Assembly: GCA_913775975.1 (NCBI GenBank) | Contig: CAJYLQ010000017.1 | Span: forward strand, 1-64,000 | Source of the DNA: an uncultured Sphingomonas sp. | Lineage (GTDB): Bacteria > Pseudomonadota > Alphaproteobacteria > Sphingomonadales > Sphingomonadaceae | Direction of reading: 5' to 3' | Length of the DNA stretch: 64,000 nt | Part shown: positions 35,097-43,985 of the stretch, piece by piece | How the letters are laid out: each line of letters begins with the position of its first letter | How positions within the stretch are numbered: position 1 is the first letter of the stretch | Translations under genes and position numbers: made by a program | Notes under the pieces: model-generated | The model's input: the letters and a program-made list of their open reading frames with translations, nothing else | Database searches by the model: none | Told to the model about the DNA's origin: nothing

Positions 35097-38000
35097 ATGC
35101 TCGAAACGCTGGGCCGGTTCGGCGTCAGGAACCGCATCTTCGTCATCATCATGGTCATCGCGTTGATCCTGATCGGCGCGAAGGCGGTGTCGGAACTGCC
35201 GATCGAGGCGTTCCCCGACGTGCAGGACGTGCAGGTCGTCGTCATCACGCAGCAGCCCGGCCAGGCACCCGAAGAGGTGGAGCGCGCGGTGTCGCTGCCG
35301 ATCGAGCGCGCGCTGGCGGGCACGCCGGGCGTGACGAGCATCCGCTCCGTCTCGATCACCGGCCTGTCGGTGGTGACGCTGATCTTCGCCGACGGCACCG
35401 ACGATTATTTCGCGCGCCAGCAGGTGCTGGAAAAGCTGCGCGACGCGGACTTGCCGCCGGGCGTCACGCCCAGCCTGGCGCCGCTGTCGACGGCGGTGGG
35501 CGAAATCTATCGCTACGTCCTCGAAAAGCCGAAGGACATGCCGCTCTATGAAGCGAGGGCGATCGAGGACTTCGTGGTCCGCCCGGCGATCCGCATGGTG
35601 CCCGGCGTCGCCGACGTCACCAGCTTCGGCGGCAGCATCAAGCAATATCAGATCCTGGTCCGCCCCGACGCGCTGAAGCGGTACGGCGTGACGCTGGCCG
35701 ACGTGCAGACCGCGGTCGGCAACGCCAATTCGAACGTCGGCGGCGGCATCATTCCGCGCGGCGACGAGCAGGTCGTGGTGCGCGGCATCGGCCTCTACAA
35801 GTCGATCGACGACGTCGCCAACACGCTGGTCAAGGCGAAGGACGGCACCACGGTGCGCGTCGGCGACCTGGGCGACGTGCAGATCGGCACGCCCGAGCGC
35901 AGCGGCATCGTGTCGCTGGACCGCGAGGACGATGTCAGCGAAGGCATCGTCACGATGGTGAAGCGCCAGAACGCCGCCGTGGTGGTGAAGGGCGTGCGCG
36001 ACGCGGTGGACAAGCTGAACGCGCAGTTCCGCCTGGACGCCGCGCGCACCGGCAAGCCGCCGATCCAGATCAAGCCGACCTATCAGCGCACCAAGCTGCT
36101 GGACCGGACGGTGGAGACGGTGGGCGAGAACCTGGTGGTCGGCGCGTCGTTGGTCACCGCGCTGCTGCTGATCTTCCTGCGCAACTGGCGCGCGGCGCTG
36201 GCGGTGGCGGCGATCATCCCGCTGTCGCTGCTGGCGGCATTCGCCGGGCTGGACGCGGTGAAGGTGCCCGCCAACCTCATCTCGATGGGCGCGGTCGATT
36301 TCGGCATCATCATTGATTCGGCGGTGGTGCTGGTCGAGGCGTTGATGGTCGCGCTGTCGATCGAGGCGGCGCGGCACGGCGGGCAGCAGCCCGACCGGTT
36401 CCGCCGGCGCGAGATCCTGAGCAACACCGTCACCAGCCTGTCGAAGCCGATCCTGTTTTCGAAGGCGATCATCATCACCGCCTTCGTCCCCATCTTCACC
36501 TTCCAGCGGGTGGAGGGGAAGATGTTCAGCCCGGTCGCGCTGACGCTGTCCTTCGCGATCGGCGCGGCGCTGCTGCTGACGCTGACCTTCCTGCCCGCCG
36601 TGCTCAGCTTCCTGGTCGACAAGTACGACATGGCGGAAAAGCACATCGCCTGGATGGATCGCCTGCGCGACAAGTATCGCGCGGTGCTGGAAAAGACGGG
36701 TCCGCGCTACAAGGCGGTGTTCGGCGTGTCGCTGGCGGCGCTGCTGCTGACCGGCGTGATGGTGCCACGCCTGGGCTCCGAATTCCTGCCCAAGCTGGAC
36801 GAGGGCAATATCTGGCTGACGATCCAGCTGGCCCCCTCCGTCTCGATCCAGACGACGCGGCGCGTGGAGGCCAAGGTGCGCGGCATCATGCTGTCCTATC
36901 CCGAGGTGCGGCAGGTCAGTTCCGAAACGGGCCGCCCCGATGACGGCACCGATCCCAAGGGGCCCTCCAGCCTCCAGATGCTGATCGACCTGCAGCCGCG
37001 CGACCAGTGGCGGGGCCAGTTCCCGACCAAGGAGGCGCTGGAGGACGACATGCGCAAGCGGATCGCGGCCATGCCCGGCGTGCCGACGAACTTCAGCCAG
37101 GTGATCGAGGACAATGTCGAGGAAAGCCTGTCGGGCGTGAAGGGCGAGATTTCGGTCAAGATCTTCGGCGACGACCTGAACGTGCTGGAGCAGCTGGCCG
37201 ATGCGACCGCCGCCGCGATCCAGGCGGTGCCCGGCGCGTCCGACGTCGCGGCGATCAAGTCGGGCGGCCAGACCGAGGTGCGCGCGGTACTCGATCGCGC
37301 GGCGCTGGCCCGGTACGGCCTGAACCCGGGCGACGCGAACACCGCGATCGCCACCGCGTTCGGCGGCGCGACCGTCGGCACCGCGTACGAGGGCGATCGC
37401 AATTTCGACATCGTCGTCCGCTTCGCCGCCGACCAGCGGCGCGCGGTGGACGATCTGGCGGCGCTGCAGATCCCGCTGCCCGCCGGCGGCACGATCTCGC
37501 TGGGCGAGGTCGCGCATATCGGCGTGCAGGTCGGCGCCTCGCGCATCAGCCGCGAGAATGGCGGCCGCAACGCGGCGGTGAAGGCGAATGTCGACGGGCG
37601 CGATCAGGGCGGCTTCGTCGCCGACGCGCAGAAGGCGGTGGCGGAGAAGGTTAAGCTGCCGCCGGGCTATCGCATGGCCTGGGGTGGGCAGTTCGAGAAC
37701 CAGCAGCGCGCGATGAAGCGGCTGGAGGTGATCGTGCCGATCGCGCTGCTGGGCATCTTCATCCTGCTGTTCGCGGCGTTCCGCTCCGTGAAGTCGGCGT
37801 CGCTGGTGCTGGCGATGGTGCCCTTCACGATGGTGGGCGGCGTCGCGGCGCTGGCGATGGCGGGGCTGCACATGTCGGTATCCGCCGCGGTCGGCTTCAT
37901 CGCGGTGGCGGGCATCTCCGTCCAGAACGGCGTGGTGATGCTGGAGCATATCACCGAGCGATTCCGCAACGGCGACAGCTATGCGGTGGCGGTGACGGAA

Positions 38001-38225
38001 GGCGCGATCGACCGGCTGCGACCGATCCTGATGACCGCGCTGATGGCGGGCCTGGGCCTGCTGCCGGCGGCGCTGTCGACCGGGATCGGATCGGAAACGC
38101 AGCGGCCCTTCGCCTGCGTGATCGTCGGCGGCATCGTGTCCGCGACGCTGTTCATGCTGGTGCTGCTGCCGCTGGCGCTGCGCCGGCTGGGCCCGAAGGA
38201 CGAGGAGCCGGTCGCGGTCGTCTGA
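35097..38225 (+). CDS. czcA: CzcA/CusA-type heavy-metal efflux RND transporter
   Basis: 1042 residues, normal for the family, with twelve predicted helices and two large periplasmic loops. Seen: N-terminal RFGVRNRIFVIIMVIALILIG; TM4 motif DFGIIIDSAVVLVE; DTPWR-type family blocks; GSEFLPKLDEGNIWLTIQL. The TM4 acids have the Asp, Asp(+6), Glu(+13) spacing described for the proton-relay residues of CzcA (Zn/Co/Cd group), which favours divalent metals over Cu/Ag. It starts three bases after czcB and is the last gene; a strong hairpin follows. Confidence 0.94.
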   Translation: MLETLGRFGVRNRIFVIIMVIALILIGAKAVSELPIEAFPDVQDVQVVVITQQPGQAPEEVERAVSLPIERALAGTPGVTSIRSVSITGLSVVTLIFADGTDDYFARQQVLEKLRDADLPPGVTPSLAPLSTAVGEIYRYVLEKPKDMPLYEARAIEDFVVRPAIRMVPGVADVTSFGGSIKQYQILVRPDALKRYGVTLADVQTAVGNANSNVGGGIIPRGDEQVVVRGIGLYKSIDDVANTLVKAKDGTTVRVGDLGDVQIGTPERSGIVSLDREDDVSEGIVTMVKRQNAAVVVKGVRDAVDKLNAQFRLDAARTGKPPIQIKPTYQRTKLLDRTVETVGENLVVGASLVTALLLIFLRNWRAALAVAAIIPLSLLAAFAGLDAVKVPANLISMGAVDFGIIIDSAVVLVEALMVALSIEAARHGGQQPDRFRRREILSNTVTSLSKPILFSKAIIITAFVPIFTFQRVEGKMFSPVALTLSFAIGAALLLTLTFLPAVLSFLVDKYDMAEKHIAWMDRLRDKYRAVLEKTGPRYKAVFGVSLAALLLTGVMVPRLGSEFLPKLDEGNIWLTIQLAPSVSIQTTRRVEAKVRGIMLSYPEVRQVSSETGRPDDGTDPKGPSSLQMLIDLQPRDQWRGQFPTKEALEDDMRKRIAAMPGVPTNFSQVIEDNVEESLSGVKGEISVKIFGDDLNVLEQLADATAAAIQAVPGASDVAAIKSGGQTEVRAVLDRAALARYGLNPGDANTAIATAFGGATVGTAYEGDRNFDIVVRFAADQRRAVDDLAALQIPLPAGGTISLGEVAHIGVQVGASRISRENGGRNAAVKANVDGRDQGGFVADAQKAVAEKVKLPPGYRMAWGGQFENQQRAMKRLEVIVPIALLGIFILLFAAFRSVKSASLVLAMVPFTMVGGVAALAMAGLHMSVSAAVGFIAVAGISVQNGVVMLEHITERFRNGDSYAVAVTEGAIDRLRPILMTALMAGLGLLPAALSTGIGSETQRPFACVIVGGIVSATLFMLVLLPLALRRLGPKDEEPVAVV

Positions 38226-38243
38226 CCGGGACGAGTAGAACGG

Positions 38244-38277
38244 GGGTGACCCGGTGGCGCGAGGCCCCGGGTCACCC
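38244..38277. terminator. Hairpin after czcA
   Basis: GGGTGACCCGG / CCGGGTCACCC, a perfect 11-base-pair stem with a 12-base loop, between czcA and the converging deaminase gene. No T run; could serve both genes. Confidence 0.7.
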
Positions 38278-38285
38278 GGCCGGCG

Positions 38286-38777
38286 TCAGATATTCGCCTG
38301 CTCGTCGGCCGACAGATCGGCATCGGGCGGGTAATAGAGTTCGGCGCATTCGGCGGCGAGGCAGCCGCCCTCGATCGTCACGTCATCGCGATAGGCGTCG
38401 GCGATGAAGGACAGCGTGTCGATGTGCCGCGCCTCGAAATACATGGCGTGCACGTCGTCCCGCCCCGCGCCGAAGACGACGCGGCCGACCTTCGACCAGA
38501 TCGACGCCATGGTGCACATGCCGCACGGCTGCAGCGTGGAATAGAGCGTCGCGCCGCGCAGCTCCATCTCGCCGGTCGATTCGCAGGCGCGGCGGATCGC
38601 CATCATTTCCGCATGGGCGGTGGCGTCGGGCAGTTCCTGCGTCTGGTTGCGCTCCGCCGCCAGCACCCGGCCATCGAGCACGATCACCGCGCCGAGCGGC
38701 GAACTGGCCGGATCGCTACCCTTCGCCCGCGCCACGTCGATCGCCATGCGCATCCAGCGCTCGTCATCCTCTGTCAT
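38286..38777 (-). CDS. Nucleoside/guanine deaminase-like protein
   Basis: 163 residues of the cytidine-deaminase-like zinc fold: HAEMMAIRRAC (zinc His and catalytic Glu) and LQPCGMCTMASIWSKV (two zinc cysteines). AGRDDVHAMYFEARH and the tail are nearer to guanine deaminase/TadA relatives than to cytidine deaminase. It removes an amino group from a purine or cytosine base; the exact substrate is not readable. It stands alone and converges on czcA. Confidence 0.9.
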   Translation of the reverse strand: MTEDDERWMRMAIDVARAKGSDPASSPLGAVIVLDGRVLAAERNQTQELPDATAHAEMMAIRRACESTGEMELRGATLYSTLQPCGMCTMASIWSKVGRVVFGAGRDDVHAMYFEARHIDTLSFIADAYRDDVTIEGGCLAAECAELYYPPDADLSADEQANI

Positions 38778-38897
38778 GCGCCGTCAACGCGGGACGATCG
38801 CGATCGGTGCCGGTGCCGGTCGGGCGGTGGAGGCACGGGCGGTGGGGGGCCGGGGGGGCAGCTGCGGCGCTAGCCGCCCCCGCCGCCCCTCCCCGGA

Positions 38898-39074
38898 TCA
38901 GGCGGCGCGGCCGAAGTCCATGTCGTCGTCGTCCGGGCCGCCGGTCGTCAGGTCGATCGTGCCGCCGAATGGCTCCGCGAGGGTCCAGAACCAGGCCGCG
39001 CGCCGCCACGCGGTCATGTCTTCTCCGGCGAGGACGCGCACCATGGGGGGGTTCGGCACGGCATGGTGATCCAT
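38898..39074 (-). CDS. Small acidic-tailed ORF
   Basis: 58 residues from the ATG at 39074 (or 48 from the next ATG): VRVLAGEDMTAWRRAAWFWTLAEPFGGTIDLTTGG and an acidic DDDDMDFGRAA end. It has a Trp-rich middle and looks more protein-like than the overlapping frames. It is the last possible gene of the transporter operon, 17 bases after its stop. Family not recognised; translation is uncertain. Confidence 0.45.
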   Translation of the reverse strand: MDHHAVPNPPMVRVLAGEDMTAWRRAAWFWTLAEPFGGTIDLTTGGPDDDDMDFGRAA

Positions 39075-39091
39075 GCCTCGCACGCGCCCTC

Positions 39092-40351
39092 TCAGCCGAG
39101 CAGCAGCCGAGCGCCCAGCGCGGCGGCGAGGGCGAGGGGCATGGCGACCGCGCCGACCTTCAGGAAGGCCATGAAGGTCACGTCCTCCCCCTCGCGGCGG
39201 ATCGCCTGCAGCCACAGGATGGTGGCGAGCGACCCGGTGATCGACAGGTTGGGGCCGAGGTCGACGCCGATCAGCAGCGCATCGACGACGAGGCGCGGCG
39301 GCTGCGCCTGCGCGACAGCGGTGCTGGCGATCAGCCCGGCGGGCAGGTTGTTCATGACGTTGGAGACGAACGCGAGACCCGTGCCCGATACCGCCGCGGC
39401 GCGGACGGGATCGGCGGCGGCGGTGCGGATCGCGTCCGCGACCATGCGGATGACGCCGGTGCGGTCGAGCGCCTCGACCAGCACGAACAGCCCGGCGACG
39501 AGCGGCAGCACACCCCACGACACGTCGGCGGCAAGGCGCAGCGGCGATTCGCGGCGCAGTGCGCTCACCCCCAGCGCGGTGGCGATCCCGGCCAGCGCGG
39601 TCGGCAGGCCGAGCGGCACGTCGAGCGCCGACACGACGACCAGCAGCGCCGCCGTGGCGACGATCGCCGCCAGCGCGATCTTCCCCCCGGCCGACAGCGG
39701 GTCGCGCGCCACGTCGCATTCGCAGGTGCCCACGATGCGCCGCCGCTCGACGAGGCGCAGCACCGCGAAGGTGACGACGATCGAGGCGACCGAGGGCAGC
39801 GCGAACGATCCCAGCCACTGGCCGAGCGGCGGCATGTGCCCGCCATAGAGGACGAGATTGGCGGGGTTCGAGATCGGCAGGACGAAGCTGGCGGCGTTGG
39901 CGATCAGCGCGCAGGCGAACAACAGCGGCAGCGGTTCCGCCTTCGCCTTCTTCGCCGCCGCGAACACGGCGGGGGTCAGAACCACGGCGGTCGCGTCGTT
40001 CGACATGAATGTCGTCACCACGACGCCCGTCGCGTAGATCAGCAGGAAGAGGCGCGGCGTCGATCCCTTCGCCCGGTTGACCGCCGTCGCCGCCACCCAG
40101 TCGAACACGCTATGCGCGCGCGCGGTCTCGCTGAGCAGCATCATGCCGATCAGGAAGAGATAGACGTCGAGGCCCTTGGCGACCGCCTGTCCCGCGATCC
40201 CCGGCGGCATCAGCCCCGTGAGCACGAGCAGCACCGCGCCCGCCACCGCCCAGATCCATTCGGGCCAGCGCATCGGCCGGCCGATCACGCCGGCGGTGGC
40301 GAGCGCGGCGATCGCCCAGGTCGCGCTGGTGGCGAACGTCAGCTCAGGCAT
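39092..40351 (-). CDS. ArsB/SLC13-type anion transporter
   Basis: 419 residues from the ATG at 40351 that overlaps the upstream metallophosphoesterase stop; the track start lies inside that gene. About eleven helices, with the family blocks VVTTFMSNDATAVVLTPAVF, ANAASFVLPISNPANLV and FVSNVMNNLPAGL, the paired half-helix motifs of ArsB/NhaD/SLC13 ion transporters. It probably exports or imports an oxyanion or carboxylate; substrate is not predictable. Co-transcribed with a phosphoesterase and an MFS gene. Confidence 0.88.
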   Translation of the reverse strand: MPELTFATSATWAIAALATAGVIGRPMRWPEWIWAVAGAVLLVLTGLMPPGIAGQAVAKGLDVYLFLIGMMLLSETARAHSVFDWVAATAVNRAKGSTPRLFLLIYATGVVVTTFMSNDATAVVLTPAVFAAAKKAKAEPLPLLFACALIANAASFVLPISNPANLVLYGGHMPPLGQWLGSFALPSVASIVVTFAVLRLVERRRIVGTCECDVARDPLSAGGKIALAAIVATAALLVVVSALDVPLGLPTALAGIATALGVSALRRESPLRLAADVSWGVLPLVAGLFVLVEALDRTGVIRMVADAIRTAAADPVRAAAVSGTGLAFVSNVMNNLPAGLIASTAVAQAQPPRLVVDALLIGVDLGPNLSITGSLATILWLQAIRREGEDVTFMAFLKVGAVAMPLALAAALGARLLLG

Positions 40352-41471
40352 CGGGCGGGCCGCCATTCTTGTTGGGGCCGAGTTGCAGCCCGTCGATCCC
40401 GGCGACCGGCCAGGCGCCGATCGCATGCGCGTCCGTGCCGAGGCCGGCGGGCAGGCGGCGTTTGGGAATATCCTTCTCGCCGCGGACCAGCAGGTCGATC
40501 CGGTCGTGACCCTCGCCGCAGGTGACGGTGACGGCGTGGACGCCCGGCTCGTCGATGCGCACCGTCGCCTGCCACAGGCCGTCGCCGGCGCCGGTCATGC
40601 GGATGGCGGCACCGTCGTCGACCGCCAGCACGACCGGCGCGTCGGCGTCCGCGCCGAGCAGCCGGGCGACGATCGCGATCTCGCCCGGCCGGGGGATCTG
40701 GTGCGGATCCGTCACGCGCGTCGCCAGCCGCAGGTCGCAGGGGCTGACGATCTGGACATGCGGCCAGGGCGCGTCGAGCCGGCGGAACCGCCAGCTGGGC
40801 ACGCGGCCATGGACGCAGACGACCGCGAAGCCGGGGCGGCGGCCATCCTCCTCGATCTGCGCGGTCGATCGCGTTGCGCCATAGATGACGCGGCCGTCGT
40901 TCAGCAGCTCGTTATAATGGGTGTGGCCGGTATCGACGAAGGCGACGCGCGCCTCGGCGAGGGTGCGCGCGATCGCGTCGCCATCGGCGGCGAGGTCGCC
41001 GGGATAGGCGTGCATGAACACCAGCGGCACCTGCCCCGCCGCCTCCGCCCGCGCCAGTTCCTCGGCCAGCCGGTTGCGATGGTGCATCGTGACGCGGAAG
41101 TCCGGCCCCCCGGCCCCCGCCGACACGATGTCGAGGAAGACGCAGCGATAGCCGGCGATCGTCTCCGACTCCGGCCGGTTCGCGGCGGGAATGGCGGCCA
41201 CGTAATTCGTCAGGTCGCCCGGCTCGAAATCATGGTCGCCGGCGATCACGCGCCATGGCGGGGCGAGCGGCGCCAGCGCGTCCATCATCCGCGCATATTG
41301 GTCGGGTGTGCCGTGATTAGCATTGTCGCCGGGAAGAAACACGAAATCGACGCCATCGGCGACGCGGTTGACCTGCGCGACGATCGTATGGAGGCGGTCG
41401 AGGCCCAGCCAGCCATCGTCCGGGTCGAGGTGCAGGTCGCCGACATGGACCCAGCAGATCGTATCGGTCAT
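40344..41471 (-). CDS. Metallophosphoesterase
   Basis: 375 residues from the ATG at 41471, overlapping the MFS stop (ATGA). The calcineurin-like metal site is complete: GDLHLDPDDG, FVFLPGDNANHG, AGDHDF, LVFMHAYPGD and DTGHTHYNELL. After about residue 240 comes a beta-rich C-terminal domain (VVLAVDDGAAIRMTGAGDG) that may sense ligand. The substrate, a phosphodiester or monoester, is unknown. Neighbouring transporters on the same transcript suggest use of an imported phosphorylated compound, by inference. Confidence 0.9.
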   Translation of the reverse strand: MTDTICWVHVGDLHLDPDDGWLGLDRLHTIVAQVNRVADGVDFVFLPGDNANHGTPDQYARMMDALAPLAPPWRVIAGDHDFEPGDLTNYVAAIPAANRPESETIAGYRCVFLDIVSAGAGGPDFRVTMHHRNRLAEELARAEAAGQVPLVFMHAYPGDLAADGDAIARTLAEARVAFVDTGHTHYNELLNDGRVIYGATRSTAQIEEDGRRPGFAVVCVHGRVPSWRFRRLDAPWPHVQIVSPCDLRLATRVTDPHQIPRPGEIAIVARLLGADADAPVVLAVDDGAAIRMTGAGDGLWQATVRIDEPGVHAVTVTCGEGHDRIDLLVRGEKDIPKRRLPAGLGTDAHAIGAWPVAGIDGLQLGPNKNGGPPDA

Positions 41472-42760
41472 CGTGCGCCCTCCGCGTCGGCGGCATCGGT
41501 GCCGGCACAGGCGGGGCGCAGCGTCGCGGCGAAACCGATCCAGAGCGCGAGGCTGACGGTCGCGAAGCTGCCGAGAATGAAGAAACAGGCGCGATAGCCG
41601 AACACCTGCGCGATCCATCCCCCGATCGCGGGCGACAGGCTGGCACCGACACCCTGGATGGTCATCACCGCGCCCTGCCCGACATTGACCCGGCCCGTCC
41701 CCTTCAGCAGACAGGCGACGAGCCCCGGCACCGCGACGCTCTGCAAGCCGGCCCCGATACCGTCAAGCGCCTGCACGGGCCACACGCCCCAATGCTGGAT
41801 GAACGTGCCGGCCAAGAGGCCGCGCAGCGGCAACGCCGCGAACGAGATCAGCAGCACCAGCCAATAGCCGCGCCCTGCCGCGACCTTCATCGCGACGATG
41901 CTGGCCAGGATCATCACCGCCTGCGCGACGACGACGGTCGTCGCGGTGAACAGCGCCGGATTTCCCTTGCCCGCGCCGACGACCGCCAGCGTGTAGAGCG
42001 GCAGCATCCCGCCATTGCCGAGGTGGAAACAGGCAAGCGCCAGCGCCAGGATCAGCATCGGGCGGTTGCGCATCAGCACCTTGAACCCTTCGGCCTTGCC
42101 GCCCTCGTGGTCCTCTTCGCCCTTGCCTTCCAGCCCTCGTGCCGCCTGATGGTCGATCGCCCGTTCCGGGATGGCGAGGACCGAAAGGATCGCCATGACG
42201 CCGAACGCCGCCGACAGATAGAAGATGGCGGGCATCCCGAACTTCCACCCCAGCCAGCCAGACAGGCCCGCGCCGATCATGTTGCCGGCATGGTTATACG
42301 CCTGATTGCGGCCGTTCTGCGCGTTGAAGCCCTTCTGCCGGACGACGCCCAGCGTCATCCCCGCCACCGCCGGCCCGATCGCCGCGCCCGCGATCGCGGT
42401 CGCGACCTGGCTGACGGTCACGACCGCCCAGGCCTGCGACCACAGGATCAGGAACGACGCCAGCACCGTGCAGATGCCGGTGACGATGACGACCAGCCGC
42501 TTCTTCGTCGTATGGTCGATGAACGCGCCGGCGGGGGCGGTGAAGAGCATGCCCGCGACGCCGCCGGCGGTCATCACCGTGCCGATCGGACCCGACTGCC
42601 AGCCGCGCTGCTGCAGGAAGACGCCCAGAAACGGGCCGATCCCCGCCTGCATGTCCGCCATGAAGAAATTGAGCGCCTGCAACGCGCCCCTCGCGCGTTT
42701 GCGGTCGCCATCGGCCTCGCTGCCGGAGGAAGCCGTGATCGTGCCTGCCGTCGTCGCCAT
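41468..42760 (-). CDS. MFS transporter
   Basis: 430 residues from the ATG at 42760, which has GGAGG seven bases before it; the track start at 42787 is less likely. Twelve helices with ADMQAGIGPFLGVFLQQRGW, the loop AGAFIDHTTKKRLVVIV, a cytosolic central loop EGKGEEDHEGGKAEG and the second half IQGVGASLSPAIGGWIAQVFG. Substrate unknown. First gene of a three-gene overlapped operon (transporter, phosphoesterase, anion transporter). Confidence 0.9.
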   Translation of the reverse strand: MATTAGTITASSGSEADGDRKRARGALQALNFFMADMQAGIGPFLGVFLQQRGWQSGPIGTVMTAGGVAGMLFTAPAGAFIDHTTKKRLVVIVTGICTVLASFLILWSQAWAVVTVSQVATAIAGAAIGPAVAGMTLGVVRQKGFNAQNGRNQAYNHAGNMIGAGLSGWLGWKFGMPAIFYLSAAFGVMAILSVLAIPERAIDHQAARGLEGKGEEDHEGGKAEGFKVLMRNRPMLILALALACFHLGNGGMLPLYTLAVVGAGKGNPALFTATTVVVAQAVMILASIVAMKVAAGRGYWLVLLISFAALPLRGLLAGTFIQHWGVWPVQALDGIGAGLQSVAVPGLVACLLKGTGRVNVGQGAVMTIQGVGASLSPAIGGWIAQVFGYRACFFILGSFATVSLALWIGFAATLRPACAGTDAADAEGAR

Positions 42761-42820
42761 CGCCGCCTCCAGATCGTCGGGCCCCAACCCAGCAACATTA
42801 AGAAATATCCGGCGTCCGGC

Positions 42821-42834
42821 CTGATGCAGGTCAA
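42821..42834. promoter_or_regulatory. FixK/FNR-like site
   Basis: CTGATGCAGGTCAA compared with TTGA-N6-TCAA / TTGAT-N4-ATCAA: one mismatch to the shorter form and two to the longer. It lies between divergent units, 24 bases left of the cyo -35 element. Confidence 0.45.
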
Positions 42835-42857
42835 TTGTTTTGGGCGGCGGCAGCGGC

Positions 42858-42882
42858 GGAACGCTGCCTCAGCAGTATCGTT
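42858..42882 (+). promoter_or_regulatory. EcfG-like promoter directed at cyoABCD
   Basis: GGAAC (42858-42862), 16 bases, CGTT (42879-42882), an exact match to the general-stress consensus. cyoA starts about 220 bases later, so a long leader would be made. Confidence 0.45.
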
Positions 42883-43103
42883 TGCGGCGCGGCTGATGAC
42901 GGGGCCGTATGGCGGTGGTCGCTGTGCCGCGAACCCCGGGTTTCCGCAAACCCACCAAGTGCGCCCACGCAACAAACTCTCGAAGCGCGCGTTTCTGCCC
43001 GCAAGGGCCCTCTCTTGCGCCCATTCCGGGGGTGGCATTGGGGGCGGAACGATCCGGATGGCGAGCGGCGGAGCGACAGCCTCGCAATCACGCTTTCGTC
43101 GGG

Positions 43104-43985
43104 ATGCGCGGGGCGATGCGGCGGGCTTCGCCGATCCTGCTGGCGTTGGCTACGGGCGGCTGCGCGGTGCTGGATCAGGGCTTCCTGAACGCCGCCGGCC
43201 CGGTCGCCGATCATGAGCGGACGCTGTTCGTTACCGTCGCGATCGTCCTGATCTTCGTCGTGACGCCCGTCCTGCTGCTGGCGCCGCTGTTCGCCTGGCA
43301 CTACCGGCTCGCCAATACGCGCCACGCCTATCGCCCGCATTGGGGGTTCAGCTGGTGGGTGGAGGGGCTGATCTGGATCCCGCCGGTCGCGATCGTCGTC
43401 GGGCTGTCGGTGCTGCTGTGGCGCTGGACGATCATCGATGACCCCTATCGCCCCCTGCCCGGCGGCCCTCCGCTGGAGGTGGAGGCGGTGGCGCTCGACT
43501 GGAAATGGCTGTTCCTCTATCCCGGCGCGGGGCCCGGCGGGCGCGGCATCGCGACCGTCGACCGGCTGGTGATCCCCGCCGGACGCCCGGTGCACCTGCG
43601 CCTGACGAGCGGCACGGTGATGCAGTCCTTCATGGTCCCCCGCCTTGCCGGGCAAATCTATGCGATGGCGGGGATGACGACGCAGCTGAACCTCGCCGCG
43701 CACCGCCCCGGCCGCTATGCCGGCCGCAACACCCAGTTCGACGGCGACGGCTTCGCCCGCGCCCGGTTCGAGGTCGTGGCGCTGCCGCCCGCGGCCTACA
43801 CGGCATGGACCGCGCGGGCGGCAACTACGCCCGGCCGGCTGGACGCGGCCGCGCTCGCCCGGCTCGACCGGCGTGCGCTGCCCACCGGACCGGCCGTGTT
43901 CGGCGACGTGCCGGCCGGCCTGTTCGACCGCATCGTCGCCGCGCATGGCGGGACCGGGCACCACCAGATGGCCGCGCCGCGATGA
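43104..43985 (+). CDS. cyoA: Cytochrome bo-type quinol oxidase subunit II
   Basis: 293 residues from the ATG at 43104 (43116 also possible). A lipoprotein signal ends LALATGGC. Two helices follow, TLFVTVAIVLIFVVTPVLLL and WWVEGLIWIPPVAIVVGLSV, then a cupredoxin-like periplasmic domain with VEAVALDWKWLFLYP and VPRLAGQIYAMAGM. The CuA cysteines of cytochrome c oxidases are absent, so ubiquinol is the electron donor. Proton-pumping terminal oxidase of the inner membrane. Four-base overlap with cyoB. Confidence 0.93.
   Translation: MRGAMRRASPILLALATGGCAVLDQGFLNAAGPVADHERTLFVTVAIVLIFVVTPVLLLAPLFAWHYRLANTRHAYRPHWGFSWWVEGLIWIPPVAIVVGLSVLLWRWTIIDDPYRPLPGGPPLEVEAVALDWKWLFLYPGAGPGGRGIATVDRLVIPAGRPVHLRLTSGTVMQSFMVPRLAGQIYAMAGMTTQLNLAAHRPGRYAGRNTQFDGDGFARARFEVVALPPAAYTAWTARAATTPGRLDAAALARLDRRALPTGPAVFGDVPAGLFDRIVAAHGGTGHHQMAAPR

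Larger units (their letters stand above)
42761..43103. other. 343-base regulatory region between the MFS operon and cyoABCD
   Basis: No convincing gene here; short ORFs in all frames give Arg/Pro-rich filler. It holds a FixK/FNR-like site, an EcfG-like promoter directed at cyo, and from about 42936 to 43050 a GC-rich stretch with a GGGTTT-CCGC-AAACCC hairpin (42938-42953) that could be a long leader, a small RNA or a dispersed repeat. Confidence 0.6.

Noticed and set aside
33627-37949. 1440-residue minus-strand ORF
   Set aside because: Antisense to czcA/czcB; His/Arg/Gln/Asp-rich filler typical of mirror frames in GC-rich genes.
42909-43103. N-terminal extension of cyoA in the ORF track
   Set aside because: Arg/Pro filler before a clear lipoprotein signal; a start at 43104 or 43116 fits the family.
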